Assembly (NCBI RefSeq): GCF_000237925.1
Contig: NC_031502.1
Span: 49,081,283-49,145,282 of the forward strand
Origin: Schistosoma mansoni
Lineage: Eukaryota > Platyhelminthes > Trematoda > Strigeidida > Schistosomatidae
Length of the DNA stretch: 64,000 nt
Reading direction: 5' to 3'
Numbering within the stretch: the first letter of the stretch is position 1; each line of letters starts with the position of its first letter. The notes beneath the pieces were generated by a model. It worked only from the letters and a program-made list of their open reading frames with translations. It searched no databases and was not told the origin of the DNA. Of this stretch, positions 1 through 14,500 are shown one piece after another. The position numbers were made by a program, and so were the translations under genes.

Positions 1-299
1 TAATATTTTTAGATAAACATCCACAATAAATTCTTTATAATTTTCAAAAATTGAATTTAATGTACTTCTTTTTTTCAAATTAACTAGTTGAAGAATGGAT
101 GTGATGTTTTCAGGAATAATACATTTGATCTGTGCATCCATGCAACGAAAGTTGACGGACAAACGCAACATTATTAGATGACTGGGGAATATTAAGTGAA
201 ACAATATAAAGGCACAATATCATTACCCACCTCAGGTAATGAAAGACGATCGCACAATATCGCAAATTGATTGAAAGTAGACATGTACACCATTGGATT

Positions 300-470
300 C
301 CAACTCAATGGTCTAGAGGTTCAGCGTTTGCGCACAAGACCGAAGGTTCTTGGGTTGATCCCTAGTGGCAGGGTCGTGGATGCACACTCCTGAGTCCCAT
401 ACTAGAACTAAAAAACTGTACAGTGCTTTTAGGTTTTCAGTGGTCTAGCTAAGATCATTTAGTGGCTTAA
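300..470 (+). mobile_element. tRNA-derived SINE (family B), degenerate
   Basis: CAATGGTCTAGAGGTTCAGC (A-box region) and GGTTGATCCCTAGTGG (B-box region), then the family body GGGTCGTGGATGCACAC and the tail TTTTCAGTGGTCTAGCT. Confidence 0.65.
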
Positions 471-1151
471 AATATGAAAATATTATCCTTAATTTGATCT
501 TCATCAGGTGTCACTCTAATTGGCTACCCCATTACACGTATAATATCGAAATCGGTATCACATGATTTCATCTTAATTAATAGTCAAAATGGGTGTACAA
601 TCAATATATGAATGAGTGTATTTTCGACTAGGGTCGTCGTCGTGCTCTGGCGTTTAATAAATCTTCACTTGTACCAGTCTTGGTGTTCAGTGGTTCCTCA
701 TTTTACAAGTATAAGTAATAAACAATTCATATGAACTCATTATGTTAAAGATAATTGAACTGGTTGGTGAAATATGAATGGTAGAGAGGTCGTGTAGCTT
801 GGTCTGAAGACTATCAGTACTATCACCCAACAGTACTTGGTTCGACATTTGCTTAGGCTAACGTTGCTTATAAGTTGCATTGGTCGTCTTTGTTCGTTTA
901 TAATCAGGGAATGACTGATATCACGAAGATACTAAAGATCATAGATAATAGGTCAAGGTTATTTTAAAGAAGCCATTTAAGTGCTGACTCTGTGGAACTA
1001 TTAGTTGTACAGTTTTTTAAATCCTGTATTGTATCATATGCGGTTATTATAATGCCTATGTTTAAATGAAAAACGACTGGAATTAAAGCTTTTTATTGTT
1101 AGTGACGATTTTGAACGACACAGTCACTTATTCAAAATAAATGTGGGCTTT
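471..1151. other. No recognisable gene
   Basis: AT-rich sequence without long frames, RNA genes or strong repeats. Confidence 0.5.
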
Positions 1152-1290
1152 AAACTATTTATTTATTTATTTAAACACATAAATATTGGTACAAAGAAGC
1201 ACCAGATACATATGCGCCGCACAAATCCCATTTGATTTGTGTGAGGGCTGTGATACTGCCCAGGTGCCCAGACTGAAGCAGGAGGGGGGC
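1152..1290 (-). mobile_element. Short copy of the (AAAT)n-tailed retroelement 3' end
   Basis: Matches the start of 46166-46735: TTTATTTATTTATTTAAACA, then TTGGTACAAAGAAGCACCAG and GCGCCGCACAAATC. It lies downstream of the RSPH10B-like terminal exon. Confidence 0.6.
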
Positions 1291-1501
1291 TTTAAACTGA
1301 CTAGGGTCTATTGACTAACATGAGTTTACATTGTTAATTTGAATCTGAAATGTAGTTATTCTTATTAATAAAATGATTACATAGAAAATATAGTGGATTT
1401 TATTATGTCGAAATTGTATTTACCTACATTTCAATGTTTTATAGTTTTAATGTATGTATACATTTGTAGTCGACTGTTAAACAAATTAAGTATTTTGTTG
1501 A

Positions 1502-1717
1502 TCAATTCAATTGATAAATCCTGTTATGCAGAGTTTGTAATTCCTCAACTGATTGTAGAAATTTATTCAGAAAGTTTCTCATGCATGACTCCCATGTTTC
1601 AACTTCATATTGTATCGATGAGCATGTCTTATCTAATTCTGAATTTTGTTGCAGTAATTGTTCTTCTTGATCAATCAACTCATCTAATGTTTCCTTTTGA
1701 TTTTCAGACTTCTCCAT
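1502..1717 (-). CDS. RSPH10B: RSPH10B-like terminal exon (coiled coil)
   Basis: Acceptor AAATTCAG|ATG, phase 0 as required by the preceding exon, stop TGA at 1504-1502. It encodes a Glu/Gln/Leu-rich coiled coil. The TWESCMRNFLNKFLQ segment resembles the TWVNNMYVFFVNTLF helix of vertebrate RSPH10B. An AATAAA on the minus strand lies about 100 nt downstream (1399-1404). It could instead be the last exon of a different gene. Confidence 0.6.
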   Translation of the reverse strand: MEKSENQKETLDELIDQEEQLLQQNSELDKTCSSIQYEVETWESCMRNFLNKFLQSVEELQTLHNRIYQLN

Positions 1718-4700
1718 CTGAATTTAAAAAGTAATAAATATGTAAGCATTTTCATCATTAACTATCATCAGCTTGAAAATAAGAAAAAAGATAGATAACT
1801 TTCGTTCTTTTTTTTAATTCTTCTGGAATACATATGTTTCTGTAAGGGATCAAACTCAGGATCGTCTATAAGTATGACACTTTCATCCATTCAATCGGAA
1901 TTCGAAGCTTTATATTTTCTGACCTCACTTGCCTTGCTATGTAGTGCTCAATTTAGTTGAGTTTCATATTCTATAAAATCGTCATACAATTACTATGGTT
2001 AATAACAACCATGTCCTTTAAGATGGATCTCACTAAGTTCCAACGGTAAGTCATAACTTATAGAGCCAATTAATTGAGAAGTATGATAATGCACCTACAT
2101 TGACTTGAAAGCAGCATTTGACTCTGTAGACCGAGAGGTTCTGTGGTAGTGTCTGTCATTAAAAGGTGTACCTGAGAAGTACATAAACCTTGTGAAGGCT
2201 CTTTACTCGAACACTACCAGTCTAGTCAGAGCTTATGGCGAACTGTCATCTGATTTTACAACCTCAAGTGATGTCCGTCAAGGCTGTCCATTATCCCCAT
2301 TTTTGTTTAACTTCATTATAGACCTGTTGCTGCAAATAACACTCTCGTCGACTGAATTTTCAGGAATTGATCTTCTACCAGGAGGTTCACTTATCGACTT
2401 AGAATACGCAGATGACATAGTCCTGTTTGGTGAAGACGCTGAAAAAATTCAGTCTTCTGTTAGAACTGAGTAATAATGCCAGGATGTTTGGGATGCGTTT
2501 CTCCCCATCCAAATGTAAATTGTTACTCCAGGACTGGCCTGCGTCAACACCTGAACTAAGGATAGGGAGCGAAGTAGTCGAACGCGTCGACAACTTCACT
2601 TATCTTGGAAGTCTGATTAGCCCTAATGTGTTGGTGTCTGACGAAATCTCAGCACGGATTTAAAAAGCTCGTTTGGCTTTTGCCAACTTACGTCACCTAT
2701 GGCGAAGACGAGATATCCGTCTATCAATTAAGGGACGAGTATACTGCGCAACAGTTCGTTCTGTTCTACTTTACGGATGTGAAATATGGCGATTAAGAGT
2801 AGAAGATACTCGTAGGTTACTAGTATTTGACCACAGATGCCTTAGAAATATTGCTCACATCTGCTGGGATCACCGGGTAAGTAATAGTGAGGTTCGACGC
2901 AGGGTAATAGGGAATGATGGTAAATCAGTTGATGAGGTGATGAATCTTCATCGACTGAGATGGTTAGGCCACGTGTTACGTATGCCTGAACACCGATTAC
3001 CACGACGCGCAATGTTGACTAGTGTAGGAGATGGTTGGAAGAGAGTTAGGGGCGGCCAAACCAAAACATGGCATCAATGCTTGAAGTCACTAACTTCTAG
3101 TCTGAGCCATGTTGGCAGATGCAGACTACCTGGTTGGGGTCCGCGTGACTATCGTAACCAATGGTTGGAAATTGTAGGTAACATGACTCAAAATCGATCA
3201 CAATGTCGTAGGTGTATACACTCTTTATCTTCCCTTAAACCTTGATATTAAAATTGTTTCATAACTTTTTTCCTTCCTATACTATATCCTTATATACAAC
3301 CTTTCTTTATATACTACCACCACTAAATTAATTACTTCTATGAATCCGGTGTTGATCTTGTTGTGCTAACGAGGTATGGCAACTTGGACCGATGCATATA
3401 TGTGCCTGGTCCTACGTTGTAGCTGACTGACTGACTGAATGCACCTACAATATTAAATGGTAGTCTCTTGATTGGAATTGGACGGATGAATCACTGACTT
3501 TCGACGCAGTAGATAGATTATATCACGCTCGCCTCCGGTTCTAAAAAAAGGATTCCATTTTATAGGTTCACAATATCGGGTAGTCATAAACTACGACATT
3601 TCAAACAGTTTATTACTTCCCAGTACTTATTGTTCTGAAGCTAAATTACTTTCATGTTGTACAGAATATTCACACACTCAAGTTCGTAAGTAAACATTAC
3701 ATATATTACAGGATATCAATTAAGAAAGATTGAAAGTCAAAATCTTGATCGTCCATACTGTAGAAGTTTTTATTGGTAAGCATTTATGAAATTGTACAAA
3801 ATCATACCCGTAACTATTGGTAATAAATCATATTGGTTTGGATTTCATTGACTAGTACTTTTGACGTTACTCAACTAATCGAGTATAAACAGAGATATTC
3901 TAACAGCTGGATGAGTTTCAGTTTTCCAATAAGACAAATGATTGTTTATTAGTTCTACAATGATGAAACCATTTACCACGTATTGTGTAAATCTTAATAT
4001 TTGTCCTACAAATTCACATATATGTATTATATTTAATGAGATCAGTTCAAATGATTTTTAGTTATAAATGTTACTGAAGAGCCCCTATTACTATCACATA
4101 GATCAACCAAATGCAATTCAGAATAGCAAAAATAATCCAAAAGTACAAATTCTTAATATTACTACTAGCAGTACCGCCATGACATTTGTAATTTGAAGGG
4201 GATTTGTGGAGATTTCAGTATTTTTCAAAATTGAAATCATGAATCAATTGAAGCTAGACCNNNNNNNNNNNNNNNNNNNNNNNNNNNNNNNNNNNNNNNN
4301 NNNNNNNNNNNNNNNNNNNNNNNNNNNNNNNNNNNNNNNNNNNNNNNNNNNNNNNNNNNNNNNNNNNNNNNNNNNNNNNNNNNNNNNNNNNNNNNNNNNN
4401 NNNNNNNNNNNNNNNNNNNNNNNNNNNNNNNNNNNNNNNNNNNNNNNNNNNNNNNNNNNNGATCATACGTGAGACCAGGTGTAGTCCGCAACGGATCCAG
4501 GTGTAGTCCGCGCGTAAAATTTTTGCGTTTTCGGCTCGTTAAGACGCTAAAAACTTTCTAAGCGCGCGAGACAAACAATCAAAGAAACAAAGTGACGAGC
4601 AGCGTAGATGGAGAGTGAGCCAACTCTCTATGATTAAGTGTGATTCAGTATTTATATTTAGACAAAAATAAATTACAGACACTCGATGGATGGAGCAAGC

Positions 4701-5553
4701 AATTAACAAACATACCATCATATTAAATCAGTCTAAGTGTGACTTTAGGGGAATGAATAAATTGGTCTGTCGAGGAGCTAGAACAACTTATTTGGGCTTG
4801 GCTAATACCAGCCACTACAAACTCACGTATTATTATAACAGGGTTACAAATTATTATTACTAAATTAAATACTGGAAAATTTGAACAAACAGAGCAGTTC
4901 TCGGCATGTTACCCTTTTTATTGACCATTTGACAAGACGAGAGGTAAAAATATATTGTGCTTCAAGCAATTTATATATCATGAATGGATAAAATTAGTTA
5001 TAATAGTTTTACTGATAGAAAACTAACGAATTAATGCAGATGTCAAATGCTGACCGTTGAAAAAAACGAAATATATTTCGAATAATTACCATTTGAATTC
5101 ATGGTATAGATATATTTATTGTAGTATTCAGTACTTAGTGCTGAGATCTCTTTACTGTGACAAAATTTTAATATATCTTTTGACTGAACGCTTGAATCGT
5201 TGTCCTAAGCTCCTCTAGTAACCCCATGTTAATCAATACGACTACTTGAACACATGAGAAAAGGTGCGAAATGTGAGAAAAACACTTTGCTCCAAGGTTG
5301 ATCTATGTACAAAAAGCATTTCAGATGACCTTGGGTTTCTGGAAGGTTCTGGAACCCTACTAAACATCGTGGCAGTATAGGTCTTCATCCAATCAGAAAG
5401 ATGGCACTTGACTCTCTACTTTCTAAATGTTTCTGAGAAACTTCTGCCCGCTGCTGATTGGATAGAATGTTTCGTAGCGTATTCATAGCACCTCTTGTCT
5501 TTTTTGAGTAATACTGTGGATCACCCTGAAAAATTTATCTTACTGAATAGAGC

Positions 5554-5585
<32 letters not shown>

Positions 5586-8500
5586 TACTTCTGGAGATAT
5601 ACTGATTTTTCGGTTTTCTGCACCTCGCTTCGTTTTGCCTTTCTTTTCTTTTTGTTTTTTACCAGTATTACTTTTTAACTGCTTTGATGTACTTGGTCTA
5701 CGTGATAACCTTCGACTTTCTGTGATATGAATAAATGGGAATATTTCACAGTACGGTATGATGAATAGAATAGAATAAACTAAGCTAAATAAAGATATCA
5801 TCAACATGTTTATTCTGTTGTCGATGTTTTAATGAAACTAGTTAATCAAAAATAATGAAGGGTTTTAGGATTTTACGTTATTTGAATTATGTATCTGGTG
5901 TTGAGTAAATGTTTTAGTATCATTAACCCTATCAGTCATAAGCAACGTAGAACCTGGCACCTTTGCACACTGGCTCACATTATCATACTAGATCAGCACA
6001 GCAATATAAGGTTATCAAAACTGTTATATCGAGTGATGTGCGTGCACTGTTTGACATATATGATGTGATAATCGCTGCCAATTAGAGAGCAATGTATTAT
6101 CGATCAGAGCAATGATACACGAAAACCCGTATGAGCAGTCTTGAGTACTTATCAGTCCTGCTTTCTGCCTAGCCCACCCAGTCATGTCCAGAACNNNNNN
6201 NNNNNNNNNNNNNNNNNNNNNNNNNNNNNNNNNNNNNNNNNNNNNNNNNNNNNNNNNNNNNNNNNNNNNNNNNNNNNNNNNNNNNNNNNNNNNNNNNNNN
6301 NNNNNNNNNNNNNNNNNNNNNNNNNNNNNNNNNNNNNNNNNNNNNNNNNNNNNNNNNNNNNNNNNNNNNNNNNNNNNNNNNNNNNNNNNNNNNNTCAGAG
6401 TTGATATTCACTCTGGGACTCGAACCCAGTACCGTTAGCTTCAAACGCCATCGCGTTGTTCAATTTTAAACTTCACCCCATTACACAAGTAGGTGGCTAT
6501 CAGGACTCAGTAGTCAAGTGGATAACTTGATGGCGTTTGAAGCTAACGCTACTGGGTTCGAGTCCCAGAGTGACCATCAACTATGAAATACAGGCACATT
6601 CAGCTGGCGAGTCCCAAATAGGACTAGCCACTATCCATCTTTGCTTATAAAGCTTCTGACTTCAGGCAATATCGAGGCAGTCCGCACAGGATGTATATAT
6701 GCCAACAAGAGACTGATCAATTGCAGTCCTAAATAACAATGGGAAGATACAATTAAACAACAATAAGTGAATATATACACATCTTATTTTCAAAATTACC
6801 TAACAGTTTATTCATTACAGCATAGAACAATGTTCATCTACTGAAATACAATCAGATTAGTTAAATTGCTATGTGCTGGTGAATTTTTATCTCAGTGAAT
6901 CTACATAGTGTCATCCGACCGATATTGAACTTAATTAGTAGATGGACATCATCCTCAGTTATATTGTGTACCTAACTAGAAGTTATTTCTGTCAGAAGGG
7001 GTTTTGCGGAGATTTAGTATTTTCATAGTCGCAAGCGTGAGTCAATTGAAGCTAGACCACCAAGGAAGTTATTTCATCAATAAAAGAATACTTTTGAACA
7101 AAGTCTATTTTTATTGATGCTTTTTCCTGTTAGATTTATTTATAGCGTAAATTTAACTTACCTCTGCATCAGAATTATATTCTTCTATTGTTCCGACTAC
7201 TGGATTACATTTACATACTGCTTCAAGAACATCTTTAACTGTAAGCTTCCGATTTAACAAATTGAAATCCTGGAGAATAATAATTATTAAACATTAGGAA
7301 TATAGAAATATAAAACTTTATTACTTTAAGAAAAAATGATTTTTTCTTAAATTATGCTGATGTTCCAGTGAAGAATAACAAATATCATGTTAACTAATGG
7401 TGTAGTATCGACAGAAGACTCCTGGTGATTAATTCCAATATTTATCCATTAATTGAATAAGTTATCAAGTGACATACTTTCGTAATCAAATAGAATATTA
7501 TAGGGGTTAAGGAGTTAATAACATAACTTCGATTGTTTTACGATACAATACAACAGTGATCATCATCGTTTAGTGTGTTGTATAATATAAAGAAGTAGTT
7601 CAACACTATTAATGACTTCAAATGAATAACCTTGAAGATCATATAAAGGTTATTTATATTATATACGATATTTTTTATTGTAATCAACAGTGTAAATGAA
7701 CTAGGTAATAACTAATGCGCAATTTAGGATGCTTTGATAAGTAATAGTCATCGATAAACAAATAATAAGGAATACTCTTGTCTGAGTTACTGAAAGTATT
7801 AATGAGTTACCTTGAGAATAAAGAGGAAACTACGCACAGTCATAGTGTACGGCGGTGGAAGTATTGACTTCTGAAACTTAACGTTATAAGAGAAGAAAGA
7901 TTAGAATAAGTGTGTAACTTAGCATATATATATATATATAATTAAATATAGGTTATACCCCTATCAAAACTTTGGAAATTACAATTTTATGCGATTAAAT
8001 AAGAATCAATAAAACTTATTTTCGTAATAATTATGTGCGCGCTCATAAATAGTTTAGAGATGTAGTCCGGAAGTTAAGATGATAAATCAAGGTTGATAGT
8101 GAGATATATATCACCTAAACCATGTAACCATAATCTTAGTCCGGTGTGGAGTTACTGATGATGAAAACTTGTGCCAATGAATTCTGACTTAGTAGTTTAC
8201 GGTTATTGTGCCCGTCGTGAGGTTTGAAGGAGTTCGATTTGACTCGAGGCCAGGGTTATGGGAGCACACCGACCTAAAATCCCAGACTAAGACAGAAAAT
8301 TTGTCCAGTGTTTCCTGAACATTAGTTTCCCTCCGAATGATGTATGTCAAAGATGTGAGCTACATTCAGCTGAGTAATCTTCGTAGACCAATATTAGAAT
8401 AAGTTAACTATGTCTGGTTCATCATTTTTACTGGTATTTTGTGGATGGAATTTTAAAATGCATTATATCAATTTAATATTGATAATACTCAAGGAATTCT

Positions 8501-11500
8501 TCCTGAATTACCATTGAGTTATGAGTGATGTTCACCAATTTATTTCAAATCCATTAATTAATTAATTGTTATTATATAGTCGAGATCATCAGTCAATTGA
8601 AGCTGGACCACCATGGACAACATGGAAGCACTGGACGGCCATTTCGTCCTATTGTGGGACTCCTCAGCAGTGCGCATTCACGATCATGCCTCACGAGATT
8701 CGAAACCAGGACCTATCAGTCTTGCGCGCGAGCGCTTAAACATTAAACCACTGAGCCGGCATTCAACGGTGTTAATGTCTAACCCCTTCTGATAATTGTT
8801 ATTACTTAACTCGGCAAATGATTCCTGTAATATAATTTATATTTTGATATAAAGTGGTTCGTGGTAGTTTGAAAGAAACAATTCTAGCTGTTGTACATCA
8901 AAACATAGTTCACCCGATGTTGAATTACTTAGACTAGTTATCACATTTATACTTAATTAACTAATTCACGTAGATAACTTATATTAGTATCTTCAGTTTA
9001 TTGAGATAATTTCTGAAAGAAATTTTTGAAAAGTCATTCTTGTACATGATAATATAAGTTAATAATTTTTATAATTGAGATCATGATTCAATGGAAGCTA
9101 GATCATCATGGAAAACCTGGAAGCACTGGACGGAGCGGCCGTCCAGGTTTTTCGTGGTGGTCCAGCTTCAATTGATTCTGTTATATCTTGTTGGTTGAAC
9201 GCTATATTCAGATCCTAAGCTATCCTGATAACCCCAGGCTAGAACTATTCAACGACTTGAAGACCAGAGAGTAGACACGAGTATGAGAGAGGTACTTTAC
9301 TACAAGGTTCATTTATGTACAGAAAAACAGGGGTTTTATAGTAATTAAAAGACCTTGAGTTCCCATAGTAGCAGTGTGTTAAACAGCCAATCAGGACCTC
9401 GTTATTTTAGTAGCTAGCTTCTAACTAATCGCTGATTGGTTGGGCTCTTTATGAGCCTCTGGAGGCTCTGATAGAGTTTACTGTAAGCCGACTTAACAGA
9501 TCCATGATCTCAACTATAAAATTTACTAAAAAATTTCCACAACCCCCCTTCTGATAAGATAAATTCAACTCGAAAATGATTTAATAAATACAATTTATTT
9601 TTCATCTAATAATTCTAAACGTAGTTTCCTTACTTTTCTTTTAATTCGCACTAAAAACTTATAAGCTTGATAAAGTGGTTGTAGAAATAAATGAATTTCT
9701 TTAGATTTTTCACTATCTTGATAAAGAACACCAGAAAGTTTACATGAATTTGTAAGGATTGCTTGAGTTATTAAACAGAGTAATGCATCACTTGGTTTGC
9801 TAAAAATAATACAAATATTATAATAAATGAAATTTTCATAAAACAAATCAAAATTGTTGGTGAAATAAAATATTTACAGTTAATTACTTAATTTGGAATG
9901 TAAAAGAAAACACGTTTTAGTCTTCACTCTGTGAAGTTATTTTTCATCATGGATCAACTGATGAAGAGAAGAGAGGACTAAAAGTTGATTTTGTTTTAGT
10001 GTTGTACGTTTCTCGTACGTGTGTATCCGTATCCACACGGAGTATCGAAGTCGTAACCTTTAGGCCTCAGTGAAAATGATGGTTTTAGACCACTGAATCT
10101 AAGTTAATTGGTGGATATGTATATGCATGAAAATGTTGTTTGTATTCGTAAAATATGAAAACTATACATTGAATACTTCATTTGCACATCTTCCATAAGT
10201 TGTCTCTTACAAACTTCACAATTCCTTCATGTCTGTTGCTGTAACAACCAATCTCTGCTTAAACTACCTTCCTCTCCAGTTCGATCTTCTCAATCTCCTG
10301 CTGTTAGGCATTCCATTTCTGATTGGTGTTACATGTTACCTATATCTGTTAACATAAGTAGTATACACCACACAATTACTAAAATCTCCGCGAATTGTGG
10401 ACGCAATAGTGTGGATATTATTTGAAATCGAATTCAATTCAACTTGAAATCATAGCTTATGAAGGTTATTTGATCATTACTGCTTGCATTCTATCAATGA
10501 AAGACGGATGAATTCTTTATATAGATTCCGACTTCTTTATTTGTTGGATTTTATTGCTCTATATCTTACTGATAAAACGTGCTTTTTGGTTTCCACTATT
10601 AATCACTAATCAAAATAATATATCCGTTAAGACTGTCACTGTTAAGTTTGCTGAATGTTTAACTGGTTCGTGTTTTGTACTGGGACCCCAAATCCGACGA
10701 CGCGGAAGTGAGAGCACAAAGACCAGTGATATGGATTTAGATGATCTTGAAAATAAGTCAAAATGATTTTTGATCATGCTACTTTTCATATGGTATATTT
10801 ACAGTCAGGTTTTTATAAATTGAACCGCTTAGTATTTGGCATCAATTAACGAATAACTTACTGTGTGAACAAATATTTACCATATCATACAACTAAGCAT
10901 CTGTCATAAACAAATATAACTAATTGACCTAAGGTACGTAATTACTCTTCCTGAGAATATAATTAAATGTCACAGACAATTGAAAAAAAATTTAATTTCA
11001 TATGTCATTTGCACTCCCATCGATATGGTCATCGCTCACCATATCACCTCTACCATGAAATGATGTGGGGTCTTTTTTGCTAACATTTGTGAAACAATGA
11101 TACCATTGACTCATTAAATATATACTCTTGTTTACATAGAAATCATTTTTATGTTTTGTCTGCAAAATGTCACTTGACTATAAACATTGTATTTCTTTGG
11201 CATCGTCTCGTAGTTAAGTAAACACCAATTTTTAATAATATCAAAAGATGAAAATGAATTTGAATTATGTAGAATATTAGGATATACAGAATATTATTTA
11301 CTAGGCAACTAATACCTACCTCTTAGTTATTTTTTCATGCACATAAGATTCTTCTTGAGTATACAAGTTACAAGCTAATATAACAAGAATATTTACAAAT
11401 GTACCGAAAGAGATTAGTTTCTCAGGATTTTGAACACTAATGTCATCACCATCTTCAGATCCATATGATACAGCTTGTAATTTTTTTAAAAAAACATTTA

Positions 11501-14500
11501 AACAAACATCATATTATGTTTAAGGTTTCAGTTTAAAGAAAAATATTACAAATAAAAATTCTACTGACAGATAAAATTTGAAGGAACATAATGGTATTTT
11601 CATAGTTGAAATCATGAGTCAATTGAAGCTGGACCACCATCGAAAACCTGGAAACACTGGACGGCCGTTTCGTCCTATTATGGGACTTCTCAGCAGTGCA
11701 CATCCACCATCCCGCACTCGTGAGTTTCGAACCTAGGACCTACCAGCACCTAACCGATAGACCACTGAGCCGGCATCCAACGGTGTTAATGTCTAGCTTC
11801 AACCAATCCACGAAGTTTGAGCAATCGTTCACCAATTGTCCTCAGTGAGTTGTTATCTCACAGCAGACGTGGTTGAACTTTACTAGTCACTGCTTCTCAC
11901 TAGAACTCCAGGATATATATCTTGAAGTCAGTCACTAGTGAGCATATGATTACAATTAGAAGGGTTTTGTGGAGATTTCAGTATTTTCATAGTTGAAATC
12001 ATGAGTTAATTGAATCTAGACCACCATCGAAAACCTGGAAGTACTGGACAGTCATTTCATCCTTTTATGGGACTCCTTAGCAGTGCTCTGGTGCGAGACT
12101 GGTAGGTCGTGGATTCGAATCTCGTAAGGCGGGATCGTGGATGCTCACTGCTGTGGAGTCCCATAGTAGGACGAAACGGCCGTCCAATGCTTCCAGGTTT
12201 TCGATGATGGTCTAGCTTCAGTTGACTCATGATTTCAACCATGAAAATACAGAAATCTCCACAAAACCCCTTCTCACCAAACATAATGATGTTGTACAAA
12301 TACAGAGAATTCAGAAAGAACGCTCTGAAAACTACATTAGTTAGTATTATCAAAACGAGAGTAAGCTTTATTCTGCACGATTTTCTCTTTAAGTAACCAT
12401 TTACAGTAGTTTTTTCATTTACATTTTGATAGTTTCATACACAGTTCTCAATAAAAATCGCTCACTTTATAGTTAACTATAAGATTCCAACTCATTTGAT
12501 AGATGTATTCTAATCTATTAGGACAACCTTTATGAGAGCATACTGTAGCTCGGTAGACACCATTGCCAGCCGCTGAAAGATGATTACATTGTTGAATGAT
12601 TCTTTCGCGAATTATAAACATGTTTAACGAAATTATTTAGTGATTTTATTAAAACCGACTATATCTTAAAAATGATGTGATAATGAAATACACCTGAACT
12701 CTTCGTGTATCATTGTAATGATCATATTGAACACCACATTGGAAAGTCCCTAACTAAAATAAGATATCAATCAACTTGTATCAAGTTTCCACAAAATGAA
12801 TAAATTTGATCAATGGATATGTTATAGAACTTTGTAAAAATTAGTTTTCAAACTATTCAACAAGGAAATAATAAGTAAATTAAAGTATACAATATATTTT
12901 CTCGTTTTAAGTAACAGACTTGTGTTTACTTTGGGAACGAATATTATAAATATTTATAATATTTAACCAAAGTTTCTTATTTGTTATGTCACAGCAAAAG
13001 CTCCCTTTGATTTTCTAGTAAACTTATCAAAGCAAGAAAACAGATTCGACAAATCAGACGTTGTTTAACCGAAGAGAGTGGGGCATAACTGTATCAGGCA
13101 TCTGGTGTTCGACTCGTGTTTGTGAAGTGTAATCTTAGAAAGTCGACGGAATTTTTCTATATCACTACTGTATTCGGAACTTCATAAATGTGGATTAAAA
13201 ATGTTGTGAGTAAATATGGGTTTCAGTTAAGGTAGGCAATGGTAAGGTTTTAATTTAAGGATCTCGATCAAGTCTATTTTTATTCTGTAAACTGTACCGT
13301 AAATTCTGAACGGTTGAAAATTGTTTTATTGTTAAAATTTTTTCCTTCTCTAATTATGGAACGTCTTATTGAATGAGCAACAAAGGACTGAAAAGTGATT
13401 TCATTTGCTGATTAGATTTTTCATTTGAAATAAAATATCAGCTAAGGGTAAATGCGTTTATCACTTTTTCGCTGTGGTGAGTGACATTTCAACAACTACC
13501 GACGAATCCGTGTTAGTTGGCCATCGATCGATCTTGTAAAAACCACTATGTTCGGTGATACAGTAAGCCAATTAGAAATTGCCGGATGATGAGTGCACGC
13601 GACTGGCCAATCGGCCTTCAAAGTAATAATAAGCTTAATTTCTTAAGGGATATATATATGAGTACACATACATAAGATTCGGTTTAGTCAAATGAAATTC
13701 CTCACTCTGTGCATGGGAACAGTGTTTATCTGTGTCAACTCTGGGACATTGCGCCTCACAATATATGACTCTCTATTATATTAAAATCATTGCACGAGGG
13801 CGAGACTACAATTTATGGACGACCTTTGAGCAATGCTGAAGTGACCTTACGGATGTCCACGCATTTACTAGGATTGAATGAGGCTTGTAAATTAGTGTCA
13901 GAACTTAGGACAAGGATTTACAATTGGACGGTAGGGTTAAGAATTGGAGTCAGGGTTTTCATCACGAACTTATATCAGCTGTAATGCTATTCAGCTTTAT
14001 GGATGAATGAATTTCGCCACGAAATTCAATACCTGCAATCTCAGATCTGATTGGTTCGTCCATAAATTATAGTCTCTCCCTGGACAAACTATTTACTGTT
14101 CATTTCGCCTTAAGGTTGCTCTGCATTTCCCATAGATAGGATAATTAACTGAAGTTTAAATTTAAATTTAGAAAATTATTGTAGTAAAAATACCTACCAA
14201 TTATTCTATCTAAAGCAGCTAAACTTGTATGTTGATGTAGTTTACAATCTTTTAAAAATTGACAGAACTGAACATAACGTAGTATAATTGTATTATCTGG
14301 TAACTGTTTCATACCAAGTTTACCATAAAATCTATACATACTGCGTAATGGAGTCAAATAAGCAGTTATTACATTTTGCATCTAAACAAATTAAATAAAG
14401 AAGGAGCTTTAGGGAAAAACCATTTTGAAGAAAATGTAATCACTGATTTAAATCTCTTAAAAATGTGTCCACAACTAGTAAATTTTAAAGTATTGAGTGT

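Noticed and set aside
1393-1734. 113-codon plus-strand frame
   Set aside because: It is the antisense shadow of the minus-strand terminal exon at 1502-1717, which has splice sites and matching phase.
4206-4491. Open frames across the N run
   Set aside because: Artefact of unknown bases read as X.
12057-12353. 98-codon minus frame
   Set aside because: Covers a fold-back SINE; the frame is a product of the repeat.
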